Notes under the pieces: model-generated | Databases searched by the model: none | Seen by the model: the letters and a program-made list of their open reading frames with translations, nothing else | What the model was told of the DNA's origin: nothing | DNA from: Tretioscincus oriximinensis | Taxonomy: Eukaryota > Chordata > Lepidosauria > Squamata > Gymnophthalmidae | DNA: 64,000 bases | NCBI GenBank assembly: GCA_022410635.1 | Contig: JAJVDF010000217.1 | Coordinates: 1,663,546-1,727,545, forward strand | Direction of reading: 5' to 3' | Shown here: positions 21,990 to 32,419 of the stretch, piece by piece | Layout of the letters: every line of letters starts with the position of its first letter | How positions within the stretch are numbered: the stretch's first letter is position 1 | Translations under genes and position numbers: made by a program

Positions 21990-22613
21990 CTCAGCCCTCC
22001 CGTCACACAGGGCCCTCCAAGCCCCACTTCCTTCGCGTAGGCTATGGCAGGCGCCCCTGGGCTCACCCACCTGCTCGTGGCTAGCAGGGGCTGCTGGGAG
22101 CGGGAGCCAGGGAGGGGTTTGCCCTGCTTGCGCCGGAGGGGCCCGGGAGGCTGGGCGGGGTGGGGCCCCTGGGGTCTGCTGTCCTTCCGCCGGGAACCAG
22201 CCAAGCCAGGCGGGCGAGGCGGCGGCGGCGCGCGGCCTACGGCGGAGGGCGGCCAGGCGGCCGGCGGGGCTCCTCCCCCTCCCAGGCGGGCGGGCGGGGC
22301 TGGGCGGGGCTCCCCGGGTGCAGAGCAGGGATGCGGCAGTGGCGGCTGTGGAGGCACCGCCAGCCCCGCCGCCAGCCCACTCGGCGCCCACGCGCAGGCC
22401 AAGCAGCAACGGCGGCGGCAGCACCGGGCGGCGCCAGGCCAGGCGGAGGCTCCGGGGCTCCCTCCCGTGGACGGGCCGCTGCTCCCCGGACTCCCCCCAG
22501 CCCTCCCGCCGGCGGGTCCCCCGTGCCCCACGCGCCGCCCCCGGCGCCCAAGGTAGGAGGAGGAGGGTGGCGGGACAGAGGCGGGAGGCCCCCGGGAGGG
22601 CTGGTAGGAAGGA
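21990..22613 (+). promoter_or_regulatory. CNTN2: CpG island, probable CNTN2 promoter and untranslated exon 1
   Basis: CpG and G+C content rise sharply here, with GGCGGGGC, GCCCGCC and GGGGCTGGGCGGGG boxes typical of Sp1-type promoters, until the sequence is cut by the gap. It is the only large CpG island in the window and lies upstream of the first CNTN2 coding exon in the right order. A possible first-exon donor is CCCAAG/GTAGGA at 22552/22553. The transcription start cannot be placed, and part of the island may be inside the gap. The link to CNTN2 is inferred from position. Confidence 0.6.
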
Positions 22614-23445
22614 NNNNNNNNNNNNNNNNNNNNNNNNNNNNNNNNNNNNNNNNNNNNNNNNNNNNNNNNNNNNNNNNNNNNNNNNNNNNNNNNNNNNNNN
22701 NNNNNNNNNNNNNNNNNNNNNNNNNNNNNNNNNNNNNNNNNNNNNNNNNNNNNNNNNNNNNNNNNNNNNNNNNNNNNNNNNNNNNNNNNNNNNNNNNNNN
22801 NNNNNNNNNNNNNNNNNNNNNNNNNNNNNNNNNNNNNNNNNNNNNNNNNNNNNNNNNNNNNNNNNNNNNNNNNNNNNNNNNNNNNNNNNNNNNNNNNNNN
22901 NNNNNNNNNNNNNNNNNNNNNNNNNNNNNNNNNNNNNNNNNNNNNNNNNNNNNNNNNNNNNNNNNNNNNNNNNNNNNNNNNNNNNNNNNNNNNNNNNNNN
23001 NNNNNNNNNNNNNNNNNNNNNNNNNNNNNNNNNNNNNNNNNNNNNNNNNNNNNNNNNNNNNNNNNNNNNNNNNNNNNNNNNNNNNNNNNNNNNNNNNNNN
23101 NNNNNNNNNNNNNNNNNNNNNNNNNNNNNNNNNNNNNNNNNNNNNNNNNNNNNNNNNNNNNNNNNNNNNNNNNNNNNNNNNNNNNNNNNNNNNNNNNNNN
23201 NNNNNNNNNNNNNNNNNNNNNNNNNNNNNNNNNNNNNNNNNNNNNNNNNNNNNNNNNNNNNNNNNNNNNNNNNNNNNNNNNNNNNNNNNNNNNNNNNNNN
23301 NNNNNNNNNNNNNNNNNNNNNNNNNNNNNNNNNNNNNNNNNNNNNNNNNNNNNNNNNNNNNNNNNNNNNNNNNNNNNNNNNNNNNNNNNNNNNNNNNNNN
23401 NNNNNNNNNNNNNNNNNNNNNNNNNNNNNNNNNNNNNNNNNNNNN
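22614..23445. other. Assembly gap (832 N)
   Basis: All bases are N. It interrupts the CpG island, so GC-driven sequencing dropout is likely. Reading frames that cross it are meaningless. Confidence 1.
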
Positions 23446-23965
23446 GGCTCCTCCACTGCCTCCGGGGGTCTCAAGCAGGGACCCTTCTTAACCCTTGGAA
23501 TGGGATCCTGCCGCCACCCACCTGGCACTGTGGACTGTGAATGCTGCCATAGCCTACAGTGGGCCACCCATTGCCCCTGGGCATCTCGAGGAGAAGGAGA
23601 CCAGCCCTGCCTTAAAGCTGGCCAGTCTTCTCTTCTCCACGTGCATTCCACGGACCCAGGGGCCTCTGNGTGAGAAAACACTTTCCCTTGCCCGCCCTCA
23701 CGCTTCTGCCCATCCGTGTCAAGAAGGCGCCCCTGGTCCTGGTGTTGTGGGATAGGGAGAACCACTTTTCCCTGTTCCCCTTATCCTTCCCATGCAGAGG
23801 GAGGGGGAGGGCTGGGGGGCNGGAGGGTATGGACCTTTTAAAACATTTTATTAATGTGGATTCGTCTTTTTTAATGTTACTGATCTCATGATAGCTGCCC
23901 CAGGACCAATGGTGAAGGGCGGGATATAAAACATTTTAAATGAATCAATAATAAATAATCAGAGC
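23446..23965 (-). repeat. CR1 group 1 fragments, chimeric junction and L2-like tail
   Basis: Positions 23537-23590 repeat the foldback-to-CR1 junction (GCTGCCATAGCCTACAGTGG, then GGCCACCCATTGCCCCTGGGC). Positions 23645-23800 are antisense CR1 coding remnant (GAGAAAACACTTTCCCTTGCC, GCGCCCCTGGTCCTGGTG). Positions about 23830-23965 resemble an L2 3' tail on the + strand (GGCGGGATATAAAACATTTTAAATG, AATAAATAATC). Confidence 0.6.
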
Positions 23966-24399
23966 CTTTCTTAACTGCTGTCTTCTGAGTCTGAAGAGAC
24001 CTAGGCGTTGCAGCCCAGTTTCCTAAGAGAAATAAAGCCCAGTGCAGAAAGGGCGGAGGAAGCCAAAGTGTTGGGCTCAGGGGCTTCTCCCTTGGGGGGT
24101 GGGGTGGGGCCCCCTGGTTTCCAGCGCTTTCCAGCTCTAAGAAAAAGTCCCACCAGGGAGGCTCCCACTGGTCCTGCCTGCTAGTGGTCAGCAGGAACGC
24201 GAAGGGTCCATGGTGTGCAGAGCGGCCATAAATGCCGGAAGCTGCGTGGGTTGGGGCTGATCTAACCAGGATTGTGAGCAAACCATCTGTTAGATGTTTC
24301 AGGCAAGGCAGTCAGGTGCCTTCTGCCTTCTGCTCGGTATTCATGTTGAGATACGTGGAGATCCTGCCAATTAAGGGAAGCATCTNTGTCCGTGAAAGG
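23966..24399 (+). other. Unassigned
   Basis: No gene or repeat family recognised. Confidence 0.35.
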
Positions 24400-24740
24400 A
24401 CCAAAGGCTAAGGAGGCGACCGAGGGGAGGCCTGATAGCTGCCCACCGATACCCGAAGGGCTCCCACAGAGTTGTGGGATCAACCCTGTTCTCATCGAGA
24501 CTTGCAAGGACTAGAAATAAGGGAATGAAGTAGGAAGGGAGGAGATACAGGCGAGAGGTCAGAAAGAACTTTCTGACGTGGCCAACCCGTGGAATCAGTC
24601 GCTACGGTGTGTGTATGTGTGTGAGGGTTCTCCTTCGGTGGACTTCAAACAGAGTCTCTACAGCCATTTGTCTGGGACAGTCTAGTCTGCAGACTCAATG
24701 ACCACGGAGGTCTGTTCCAACTCTATGATTCTGTGAAACG
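24400..24740 (+). mobile_element. CR1 retrotransposon fragment (group 2)
   Basis: GGGGAGGCCTGATAGCTGCC, GATACCCGAAGGGCTCCCAC and GAACTTTCTGACGTGGCC appear, ending GTTCCAACTCTATGATTCTGTG. A short (GT)n interrupts it at about 24606-24624. Decayed. Confidence 0.8.
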
Positions 24741-25064
24741 TTTTGCTTCTGAGAAACTGGATTGTACGTCGTGACCAGGTCTTGCACAGATACCTCTTGG
24801 TTTCTTTTGGCACTTGGTGAGCTGGCAGATTTCAGAACACATGAATTAAGTCCTTCAACCGTCTTGACACCAAGATACGAGAACATCTGCTAACCTGCTG
24901 CCCTACAGTTGTTTGTACTCTGGGCTTGGCCAGCCTGATGGAGAAGAGCTCCAGGAATCCTTGGGCGCAGGACTTCTTCCGAAGGCAGAAACCCTCTGAT
25001 ATGAAGCCAGCCTGGAGAAGCCATTGGGGTGACCTGGGGTGACCTGGCAGGCAGAGTTTCAACA
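24741..25064 (+). other. Unassigned
   Basis: Spacer between two CR1 copies. Nothing recognised. Confidence 0.35.
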
Positions 25065-25458
25065 AAGAGAGTTACAAGGATGGTGAGTGGTCTGGAAACC
25101 ATGTCCTATGAGGAGCGGTTAAAGGATCTGGGGATGTTTAGTCTGCCAAAGAGAAGACTTTTCACAGAGCAGCACTGTTCTCATTAGCAGATGGAAGGAC
25201 TAGAAACAATGGGATGAAACTGCAAGGGGGTAGATTTAGATTAGATATCAGGAAAAAACTCCCTAACCGTCAGGGTGATAAATCAGTGGAACAGGTTGCC
25301 ACAGGGGGTGGTGAGTTCGCCTTCCCTGGAAGTCTTCAAAGAGAGACTGGACAGTCATCTGTCTGGGATGGTTTAATGAATCCTGCATCGAGCAGGGGGT
25401 TGGACCCCATGACCCTGGAGGTCCCTTCCANCTCTATGATTCTATGATTCTATGAAAG
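25065..25458 (+). mobile_element. CR1 retrotransposon (group 2), well-preserved 3' end
   Basis: From AGAGTTACAAGGATGGTGAG to three terminal ATTCTATG units. It contains AACTCCCTAACCGTCAGGG, GGTTGCCACAGGGGGTGG, GTCATCTGTCTGGGATGG and GAGCAGGGGGTTGGACCCC. An internal deletion removes part of the coding remnant (after GCCAAAGAGAAGAC). It is a useful reference for group 2. Confidence 0.9.
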
Positions 25459-25789
25459 TGGTTCTGAAGGGCCACATAGACCATGTGGACCAACTTTGCA
25501 GAAGGTGCTGCCAGTAGGCCAAGGCTGTTCTTATACTTACTATTCAGCTTCGTTCTCAGACTTCAGTAGCAACAAATATAATCTCTGTGTAGCCAACTAA
25601 CAAGTAGCATTGTTCTTGCTGGAAGGACGAAGCGGATTAAAGGCCTTATTGAGCTTTAGTCTGGACTGCATCCTAGAACTGAGGCCTCTGCCTGCCTGCG
25701 AGTGGAGACAATGGAGGCAGCTAGGAGTCCTAAATTCATACTTCCGTTGGCTTTCATATTAGGGCCTGCAGTTATTCCTTCTGTTGCTA
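25459..25789 (+). other. Unassigned with foldback remnant
   Basis: A weak single foldback arm lies at about 25636-25715 (GGCCTTATTGAGC, TAGTCTGGACTGCATCC). Nothing else recognised. Confidence 0.35.
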
Positions 25790-26075
25790 ATGTAGCTGGG
25801 AGCTTCATAGCACCTTAAAGAATACCAAGAAAAAGGGAGGAAACGGGAGCGTCCGTAGACATGTCTCCTTCTTCAGAATTCTGACANAAAACATCTGAAG
25901 TGTCTGAAGAAGTAGATTCATCTATGAAAGTCCCTTCCGCCTGGCTTTTTCGTGGTCATCTCCAAGATGTTAAGAGACCTCCCTGTTAGATTGCCTGCCT
26001 GTCTATTTACCTCTTCCTACCTACTTCNTGCCTGCCTGCCTGTGCAGCTGAAGAAGTAGACATCTATGGAAGCTT
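25790..26075 (+). repeat. Modular repeat array (microsatellite-spaced), inverted modules
   Basis: A reverse module at 25808-25900 (CATAGCACCTTAAAGAATACC, AGGGAGGAAACGGGAGCGTC, CTCCTTCTTCAG) is followed by a forward module at 25905-25985 (CTGAAGAAGTAGATTCATC, CTATGAAAGTCCCTTCCGCC), then (CCTGCCTG)n-type sequence and another module start at 26048. Confidence 0.65.
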
Positions 26076-26260
26076 AATAATTGCTCCGTCTCNGAGGCAG
26101 CATCAAGACATCCATCCTAGTGGCTGTTTATCGCCATTGCTTCCATGAACATCNCCAATCCTGTCTTAAAGCTATCCTGGCTGCTAGTTTCTGCTTCCTC
26201 CCTTTTCCCTATGAGTTTCTAAGGTGCTTCGNTGCCCAATGGCTGGATGCTCCGAGTCCA
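26076..26260 (-). mobile_element. CR1 group 1 fragment, antisense
   Basis: AGGCAGCATCAAGACATCCATCCTAGTGG, CTTCCATGAACATC and CCAATCCTGTCTTAAAGCTATCC are the reverse complement of the group 1 coding end and 3' UTR start. Confidence 0.75.
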
Positions 26261-27575
26261 GACTAACAGCTATTTTGTTGTTGCAAGAAGCCAATGGCTG
26301 CTGCTCATGACTGCTGAATCTTTGGTGGAGGAAATTTCCCGGCTTCCAAGTGCTGCTCCTGTTTCTGGAGGGTTCTGCTTTGGGGTTTTATTGTTCTAAT
26401 CCTCAGTGAGCATCAAAATAAATATGGGAAGGATGCATATGCTGCATGACTGGGTCCAGAAATAGGCTGACCAGATGATCCCCTTTGAGGGGAGAAAACC
26501 CAGTTTGGGGGTGCGTACAATAATAAAAAAAAAATATTTTTTTGATTTTTTTTTTTTAAAAAAAATCACTGGGGGGCTCTGGCAACTGGTCCCAGCTCCT
26601 GAAGGCACCCTCCCCTCAGTAAAAATTAAAAAATGTAAATTTCTCACACACTTCAAAAATTCTCATGCACTTTACAAAATTCTCACTTGCTTCCCAGATT
26701 TCTCGTACGAGTATTTCGGAGGCATATGCATGTTGGTGGGTGATTTGCATATTTATGAATATGCAAATTAGCATGAATATTAATTACCCCAGTTTGGGCC
26801 TCAGCCTATCCAGAAACCAGCCTTGTATTTCTTCCTTTCTCTTCTTCATTTGCATGTAATTTCGGTGCTGTTTCAACAATCTCCTCCCCCCCCCCCCCCC
26901 CGGCTTTGTCCAGTTCTTCTGCACTGAAGGTGGATTAAAAGTGTGTACTAGAGCAGTCCAGTGGTGTAGAGCCTTCATATTTATTGTGATTCTTTTGAGG
27001 TTACACTGGTTCAGTGTTGTTTGGTCATGAGGCTGTCAGAGATGCCCAAGTTCTGCTCCCCAAGTGCCCATTGGCAACTGGGGGCTTCTCCTCCGGCCCC
27101 TGGGATCAGGAGCAGGTTTCCCGTGTCCATCTCGGGCTTGAGTCCCCTGCAAGCTGAGCGGAGGGGAGCTCCTGGGTGCTCGGGATCCGGGTGGACCTGC
27201 TTATTATGCAGACTGTTGCCTGCAGAGGCTGCTGCTTCTGTGGGACCGGGAAAGAGGCCGGGTTGCAGCTCTTCCTCCCTTGGGAGCACTCCAGGGCTCT
27301 GCCGGGGGTTGGGCTGCCAACAGATACACGGGAAAACATGCTAGCGTCGTGTTTAAAAGGCCACAGTACGCGAGATCTGTTGTTCGCTTGGGTGGCTGGG
27401 ACAGAGGAGACGGACCAAAGAGACGTTTCCTAGGGAAAATAGTAGATCTCAAAGTAAGAGCCGATAGCCTGGGCCCAGGAAAGGGGTTTCATAGCCTCTT
27501 AATGGCAGCAGGAGCTTTTGTAAAGTCAGAAGCACCTGCACAGGTCCACGTGTGGCTGGTCTTTTCCCTGTAGGT
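26261..27575 (+). other. Unassigned, with A/T and C homopolymers
   Basis: An A/T-only block lies at about 26522-26568, and a poly(C) run at about 26886-26902. From 27020 to 27330 it is moderately GC-rich with no supported coding region. Confidence 0.4.
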
Positions 27576-27865
27576 TTCTGAGCTGCTAGAAGGCACCATC
27601 TGCCTCTCTGTCCATCCACCCAGTCATCTGTCGGAGATGACTTGCCTAGAACGTTCGCGTTGCCTCCCTTGTTTTTGTTAGTCTCCAAGGTGCTGTGAAA
27701 TCCTCTTGATACAATGCCTGTCACTCTGTCTACCCATCTATCCATCTAAGAAGCAGGTTAGTCTTGGAAAGCTTTTTCTTATTGGTTTCTAAGGTGCTAC
27801 AAGAATGTCTGACCTTCCATCCACCTGAAGAAGTAGACCTCCTGGTGCATCAGGAGTGACCCCTG
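27576..27865 (+). repeat. Modular repeat array, at least three forward modules
   Basis: The phrase GTTTCTGAGCTGCTAGAAGGC / GTTAGTCTCCAAGGTGCTG / GGTTTCTAAGGTGCTACAAG occurs at 27573, 27677 and 27783. Each occurrence is followed by CTGTCCATCCACC-type microsatellite and then a TCTTCAG-less or AAGAAGTAGAC block. Confidence 0.65.
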
Positions 27866-28334
27866 GCCTGAGTGTTTGTGGGCTTCCAGCATCATAAGCT
27901 GCTCCTGATGAAAATACTCCCTTCGATGGTAATTACAGGTGCAAAGCTCTGTCCCGGTTTTTATGNGGAGAATCTGCTTATTCTCACTGCTCTCAGCCTA
28001 GCTCCATTACCTTTAAACCTCCCTGTGAATTGTGCAATGAACCCTGTAATTATGTATTGCGCGTTGGAAGCACCTTTCCTCAGCTGAAGAGCACTGGGCA
28101 GGCAGAGGCTGAGGTGGGTCATGATCTGTTTCCTAGTGAGGCTGCCCTTTGGTCGACCACGCCTTGGCCAGGGTAGGGGGAGAGCCAATATCCGAGGAAC
28201 AGGCAAGGAAAGTCTCCCCTGGCAGGTGCAGAATTGCTCTTATTTATAGCAACTGCAAAGTAGCCCCTGGACATCACTTGGCTCCTGCTAATTAGAGCCC
28301 AGGCCCCAGCCCGCCCCCTGGGTTTCCATGTTTG
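27866..28334 (+). other. Unassigned
   Basis: No gene or repeat family recognised. Confidence 0.35.
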
Positions 28335-28585
28335 GTGTGACAGCCAGTTTGGAGTATGGTTAGAGTGTTGGGCTCTTGCCTGGCAGTCTCCCGGTTCGAT
28401 CTCCCACTCCTCCATGAAAGCCAGCTGGGTGACCTTGGGCCAGTCTNTCAGCCCCACCTACTTCACAGGGTGTCTGTTGTGGAGAAAGCAACAAAAGCTA
28501 TGTGTGCCACCTATGGTTGGCCACCCTGAGACCTTCAGGTATAGGACGGGATATAAGTACAGATAAATAAATAATAAATGTGATT
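28335..28585 (+). mobile_element. tRNA-derived SINE with L2-like 3' tail
   Basis: A-box-like GGAGTATGGTTAGAGTGTTGG and B-box CCCGGTTCGATCTCCC are followed by the SINE body (AAGCCAGCTGGGTGACCTTG, CAGGGTGTCTGTTGTG). The end is CCCTGAGACCTTCAGGTATAGG..GGGATATAAGTA with AATAAATAAATAAT. The end is shared with the L2 copy at 37520-38437, which suggests mobilisation by L2 machinery. Confidence 0.82.
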
Positions 28586-29054
28586 TCCAGCACCCTTGGG
28601 AGAGCAGAAGGCAGGACTCNACCCCTGTCTCCCTCCGCTTCCCAGGGCTCCTCCTCCGGTCTTTCTGCAGCTGACAAGTGTCCACTAGTGCAATTTGCTT
28701 GTGAGTAAATGTGCGTCACGTTGCGTGGCTGCCCAGCCTTCAGCAGTGCTTCCTGTTGAACAGGCTGCCAGGAACAAAGGAGGCCGGCAGGAGCAGCTGA
28801 GGGCAGAGAAGGGCTGTGGAGGCCCACTTTGTTCCGAGTGGCAGATCCACCTTGCCCAGCGTGGACATATATATCCATGGCATTTATTTCTGGGCTTTTT
28901 CCACAATTGATTTCACCCTTGACTCAGCGCTGGGTTTTGATGCGTTGCATTTCATTGCCTCTGAGCCTTCTTTGGAAAGAAACAAATCCTGGGTTTCTTC
29001 TTCGCTTGTCTTTCTTTACCTGCTCTCGGGTTTTTTGGTTAATTTTATCCTTGC
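28586..29054 (+). other. Unassigned
   Basis: No repeat family or domain-bearing frame recognised. Confidence 0.35.
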
Positions 29055-29425
29055 AGGATAGATCAAGAACCTCAGAGGTGCCCTGCTGAATTGAGCTGGA
29101 GCCCACCTAGCCCACCTTCTGTCTCACACAGTGGCCCATCAATTGCACCTGGCCAGTCTGGAACAGAAGAAGGCAAAATCTTCAACGGTTCCCCATGCCT
29201 GCAAAAGGCATTTCAGGGATACTGCTGGTTGCTCCATCTCAGAGGCAGTAGAGTTGGGAGGGACCTGCAGGGTCCTGGGGTCCAACCCCCTGCTCAATGC
29301 AGGACTCACTAAACCATCTCTGACAAGTGGCTGCTCAGCCTCTGTTTGAAGACCTCCAGCAAAGAAGAATCCCCCACTTCCTGTAGCAACCTAATCCACT
29401 GGTTGATTATCCTTCTACTGTTTAG
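29055..29425 (-). mobile_element. CR1 group 1 tail followed by CR1 group 2 fragment, both antisense
   Basis: Positions 29055-29247 are group 1 (CCTGCTGAATTGAGC, CTGTCTCACACAGTGGCCC, GCTCCATCTCAGAGGCAG). From 29248 the sequence switches to group 2 (AGTTGGGAGGGACCTGCAGGG, CAATGCAGGACTCACTAAACC) up to about 29425. The switch falls where group 1 would continue GCAGGATCAAGAGATCC, so one copy probably inserted into the other. Confidence 0.7.
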
Positions 29426-29654
29426 GGTCATGGAGTTGGATGAGATCCTTGGGTCCAATTGGATCCTTGGGTCCAATTCTTTGCTCTGTGGAGGATTCAC
29501 TAATTCCACTGCTGATCGCCTTATGGTCTTGTCCTAGCACATAGTGTTGCTCTATCTTCTGAAGAACAAGGCTAGCCCACTTCTGGACTGAAGATGGATT
29601 AAAATGATGCCTCAGAGAGCATCTTCTACCTTCCCCTGGTCAAGCCATCATTTC
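29426..29654 (+). other. Unassigned
   Basis: Contains the duplicated phrase GATCCTTGGGTCCAATT twice in tandem at about 29445-29480. Confidence 0.4.
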
Positions 29655-29890
29655 CTGTCAGACAGTTTTTTCCTCCCTTGCACTTCCTGTTGATTCCACC
29701 ATGGGCCCCTGAGGACAAAGCTGAGCCCCCTGCTCTGTGGCAGCCTTTCAACCATTGGCAGGCAGCTGCCAGGCCTCCTCTGCCTTCTCTTTTGCAGGCC
29801 AAACATCCCAAGGTCCTTTGACTTTTTCCCTCATAGGACCTCATGGTTTCCAGACCACTCCCCACCCTTGTAACTCTCCTTGCTAATCCT
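29655..29890 (-). mobile_element. CR1 group 2 fragment, antisense
   Basis: Reverse-complement blocks: GTCAGACAGTTTTTTCCTCCC, CCTGCTCTGTGGCAGCC, CTCTTTTGCAGGCCAAACATCC and CCTCATAGGACCTCATGGTTTCC. Confidence 0.8.
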
Positions 29891-30300
29891 TCCCAAGTTT
29901 TTTGTGTGGTTTTTTTATACTGCATCCCAGTATTCCAACACCCACAGAATAAAAATAATCCCGCTGGAACGGACCATGTTAAGAAAGAAATTCCCAAGTA
30001 CCAGGGAATTTAATTGAAACAGTCACTAAATGAGTCGGAAGTATCCATTTGATCTCATGAGCCAAGGGAAAGATTCTTCATTGGAAAAACTTTTTTTTGC
30101 AGATTTTCTCACTGTATATTCCAGTAATTTGATATTTTAAAGCATTCGTGGTGGGAGGCGACACGTCTTCCCAAGATTAATTTCACCAAAGGAGGTGGCC
30201 ACGAATGGATTTGGCAGGCTGTGCATTCAAAACAAGCTGCCCATCACAGCGCCATGGAAGCAGAGTGGGAGAATTGTCCTGGCAGCAAGAGAGAATAATG
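29891..30300 (+). other. Unassigned, AT-rich
   Basis: Nothing recognised. Confidence 0.35.
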
Positions 30301-30760
30301 GAACCATAGAATCCTGGCCTTGGAAGGGAGCCCCAAGCCCTTGCTCAACCCAGGACTCACTAAACCCTCCCAGGCAGGACTCTGCTTGGAGGCTTCCAGA
30401 GAAGGAGGACTCACCTGTAGCCCTGGTGGAATTCTCTCCTCCCTGAGATGCGCCAGGCACCTGCATGGAGCCCATTCAGGCACCTGGTGAAGACACCCAT
30501 TTGCAGGGAGTCATGAACAGGCCCTGGTGGGCCTCTGAGTGAAACAGAAGGCTGGACTAGGTGGGCTGTGGCCTGATCCAGTATGGCTCTTCTGATGTTC
30601 TTATGTACCCTCCCTTTTGGCTGGGCCACCTATTCCCCCCTCCTTGAAGGCATTGCTGTGTTTTTAAACTGTTGTTTTTATCATTGTTTATTGTGGTCTG
30701 CCATGGGACCTTTGGGTATAAGGTGGAATATGAATGTAAATAAATCATTTGTTAGTCTAG
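30301..30760 (+). repeat. CR1 group 2 (antisense), CR1 group 1 tail (sense), then L2-like tail
   Basis: Positions 30301-30440 are antisense group 2 (CCATAGAATCCTGGCCTTGG, CAACCCAGGACTCACTAAACC). Positions 30490-30606 are a sense group 1 tail ending TCTTCTGATGTTCTTATG. Positions 30640-30755 are an L2-like tail (GTCTGCCATGGGACC, TTTGGGTATAAGGTGG, GTAAATAAATC). Confidence 0.7.
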
Positions 30761-30990
30761 ATGCTATGAGGCCCCGTTGCTANAATGTCTTTCTGTGCAT
30801 CTGAAAATGTAGATTTATCCATAAAATTTCATGCTGCCAGCCTTTTTCTTCTTAGTTTTTCTGGTGCTATGAGACCTCCTGTCTGTCTCTCCATGCAACC
30901 ATCTGTCCGCCTGTCTGTCCATCTGTCCATCATCTACCTACCTCCCTGTCTGCACCTGAAGAAATAGATCAATCTGTGAAAGCTCCTGCT
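30761..30990 (+). repeat. Modular repeat copy with tetranucleotide-like spacer
   Basis: A CTGAAAATGTAGATTTATCC module is followed by TAGTTTTTCTGGTGCTATGAGACC, then CTGTCTGTCC/ATCTGTCC repeats (30880-30955), and a new module CTGAAGAAATAGATC with GTGAAAGCTCCTGCTG. Confidence 0.65.
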
Positions 30991-31824
30991 GACTTTCCTT
31001 TCTGCTACCCGCCTCCCTGGCTAGGTTAAAAAAAACCCTTCTGATGCCTGTTCTTTTTGCCTCTTCTGGCAGATGCTGCCGGCCTCAGCCCCTGTGTAAG
31101 CAAAGCAGATGCTGTTTTACTGGCTCCACTTAAGTGAATTAAAAAGGGGGGGGTGGCAGGAACATCATTCCAAGCAACTCAAGTTATCTCAGCCTATTTT
31201 TAGACTCTGACAATGGCAAGTCGATCGTTTTTACTTTAGGAAGACACGGAGGTTGGGAGAGAATAAAAACTTCTTCGTGTCNAGCTTGAAACATGCGGTT
31301 TTAGGCATGTAAAGGCAACTGGGAGCTGCAGGAATGCTTGGTGCTGTAATGTCATTTTTTACAAAGTGGGCCGTGTGCTGGTGGCAAGAATGCCAAGTCA
31401 GGGCCTCCCTTCTGTGTGTGATTTCCATGAACCTCCGCAGGTCCTATTCCTTACGCAGCTTCTTCATTTTCTCGTGTTAAATTCTGGGCCAAAGCCCTCA
31501 GGAGGGATCACAACAAAAAAACCATCAAAACAACTCAAACAGGAGGCAGGACGTCNTCGGCTCAGCCACGGGCCAAGGTTTGCGGGGCGCCTTCACCAGA
31601 ATGTGCACCGTAGAGGCTGAAGCCGTTCCGTAATGGCTGGGGCCACCACAGGGAGGGCCCTATGCCCCTTGGATGACTGGGGCCCCATCGGAAGATCTTA
31701 NGGTGGGAGCAACTCCGTATGGGAGGAGAGGTTCAAATATTTCTGTCTCAAGCCATAAGTCAATGTTGGTATCTGCAACTGCACTCAGTAGCAGCATGGG
31801 GCTGTAGAGAAAACGCCTAGCGAG
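30991..31824 (+). other. Unassigned
   Basis: No gene or repeat family recognised. Confidence 0.35.
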
Positions 31825-32395
31825 CTTCCTGAAGAGCTAGTGGTAGCTAACAGCTTGGATAGCTTCAAGACAGGACTAGACAGGTTTATGGACACCAAGG
31901 ATATAAATGGATACTAGGATGGATATCTGGATGTTGCTTCCGGGATGGAGCGACAAACAGGGCTCCTGAAATACCATTTGCAGGGAGTCATGAACAGGGG
32001 CATACAGTGGTACCTCGGTTCTCGAACAGAATTCGTTCCGGCAGGATGGTCGAGAACCAAATTGTTCGAGAACCGAAGCAAGGCGCGCCTGGCCGAAAAA
32101 ACGCATACTGATGACGCAAGCAAGGCGCGCCGGGCCGAAAGAACGCCGAAGGAGGTTCGAGTTCCAAATAGGTGTTCGGATTCCAGGACAAAAGTTTCTG
32201 GAATCGCCTGGTCGAACACCGATTTGGTCGACATTCAAGGCGTTCGAGAACCGAGGTACCAATGTATTTTGCTTTCCTCTGTTCGGACTGCCCAGGTGCA
32301 TCTGGTGGGCCTCTGTGTGACACAGAATGCTGGACTTGATGGGCTGTGGCCTGATCCAGGATGGCTCTTCTTATGTTCTTCTTATGTTCTTTACA
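31825..32395 (+). mobile_element. CR1 retrotransposon fragment (group 1) carrying a nested Tigger-type MITE
   Basis: From GAAGAGCTAGTGGTAGCTAAC to the terminal CTTCTTATGTTCTTCTTATGTTC. The 3' UTR is split at the TA of GGCATATTTTGC by the element at 32005-32264. Without that insert it is colinear with 3770-4068 and 53395-53725, which serve as empty-site references. Confidence 0.9.
32005..32264 (+). mobile_element. Tigger/pogo-type MITE, 260 bases, TA target duplication
   Basis: The left end CAGTGGTACCTCGGTTCTCG pairs with the right end CGAGAACCGAGGTACCAATG, with one mismatch in the outer three bases. TA flanks both ends (32003-32004, 32265-32266). CAGTGGTACCTCGGTT is the Tigger-type terminus. 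The interior is CpG-rich and has a tandem duplication (GCAAGGCGCGCC at about 32078 and 32123). There is no transposase ORF. The few mismatches between the arms suggest fairly recent insertion. Confidence 0.9.
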
Positions 32396-32419
32396 TCCAA
32401 GAGTAAGTAAAGGGTGCAT

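Noticed and set aside
21927..23765. Open frames of 443-612 residues across the CpG island and gap
   Set aside because: Most of each frame is N, and the remaining parts are GC-rich CpG-island or repeat sequence without domains.
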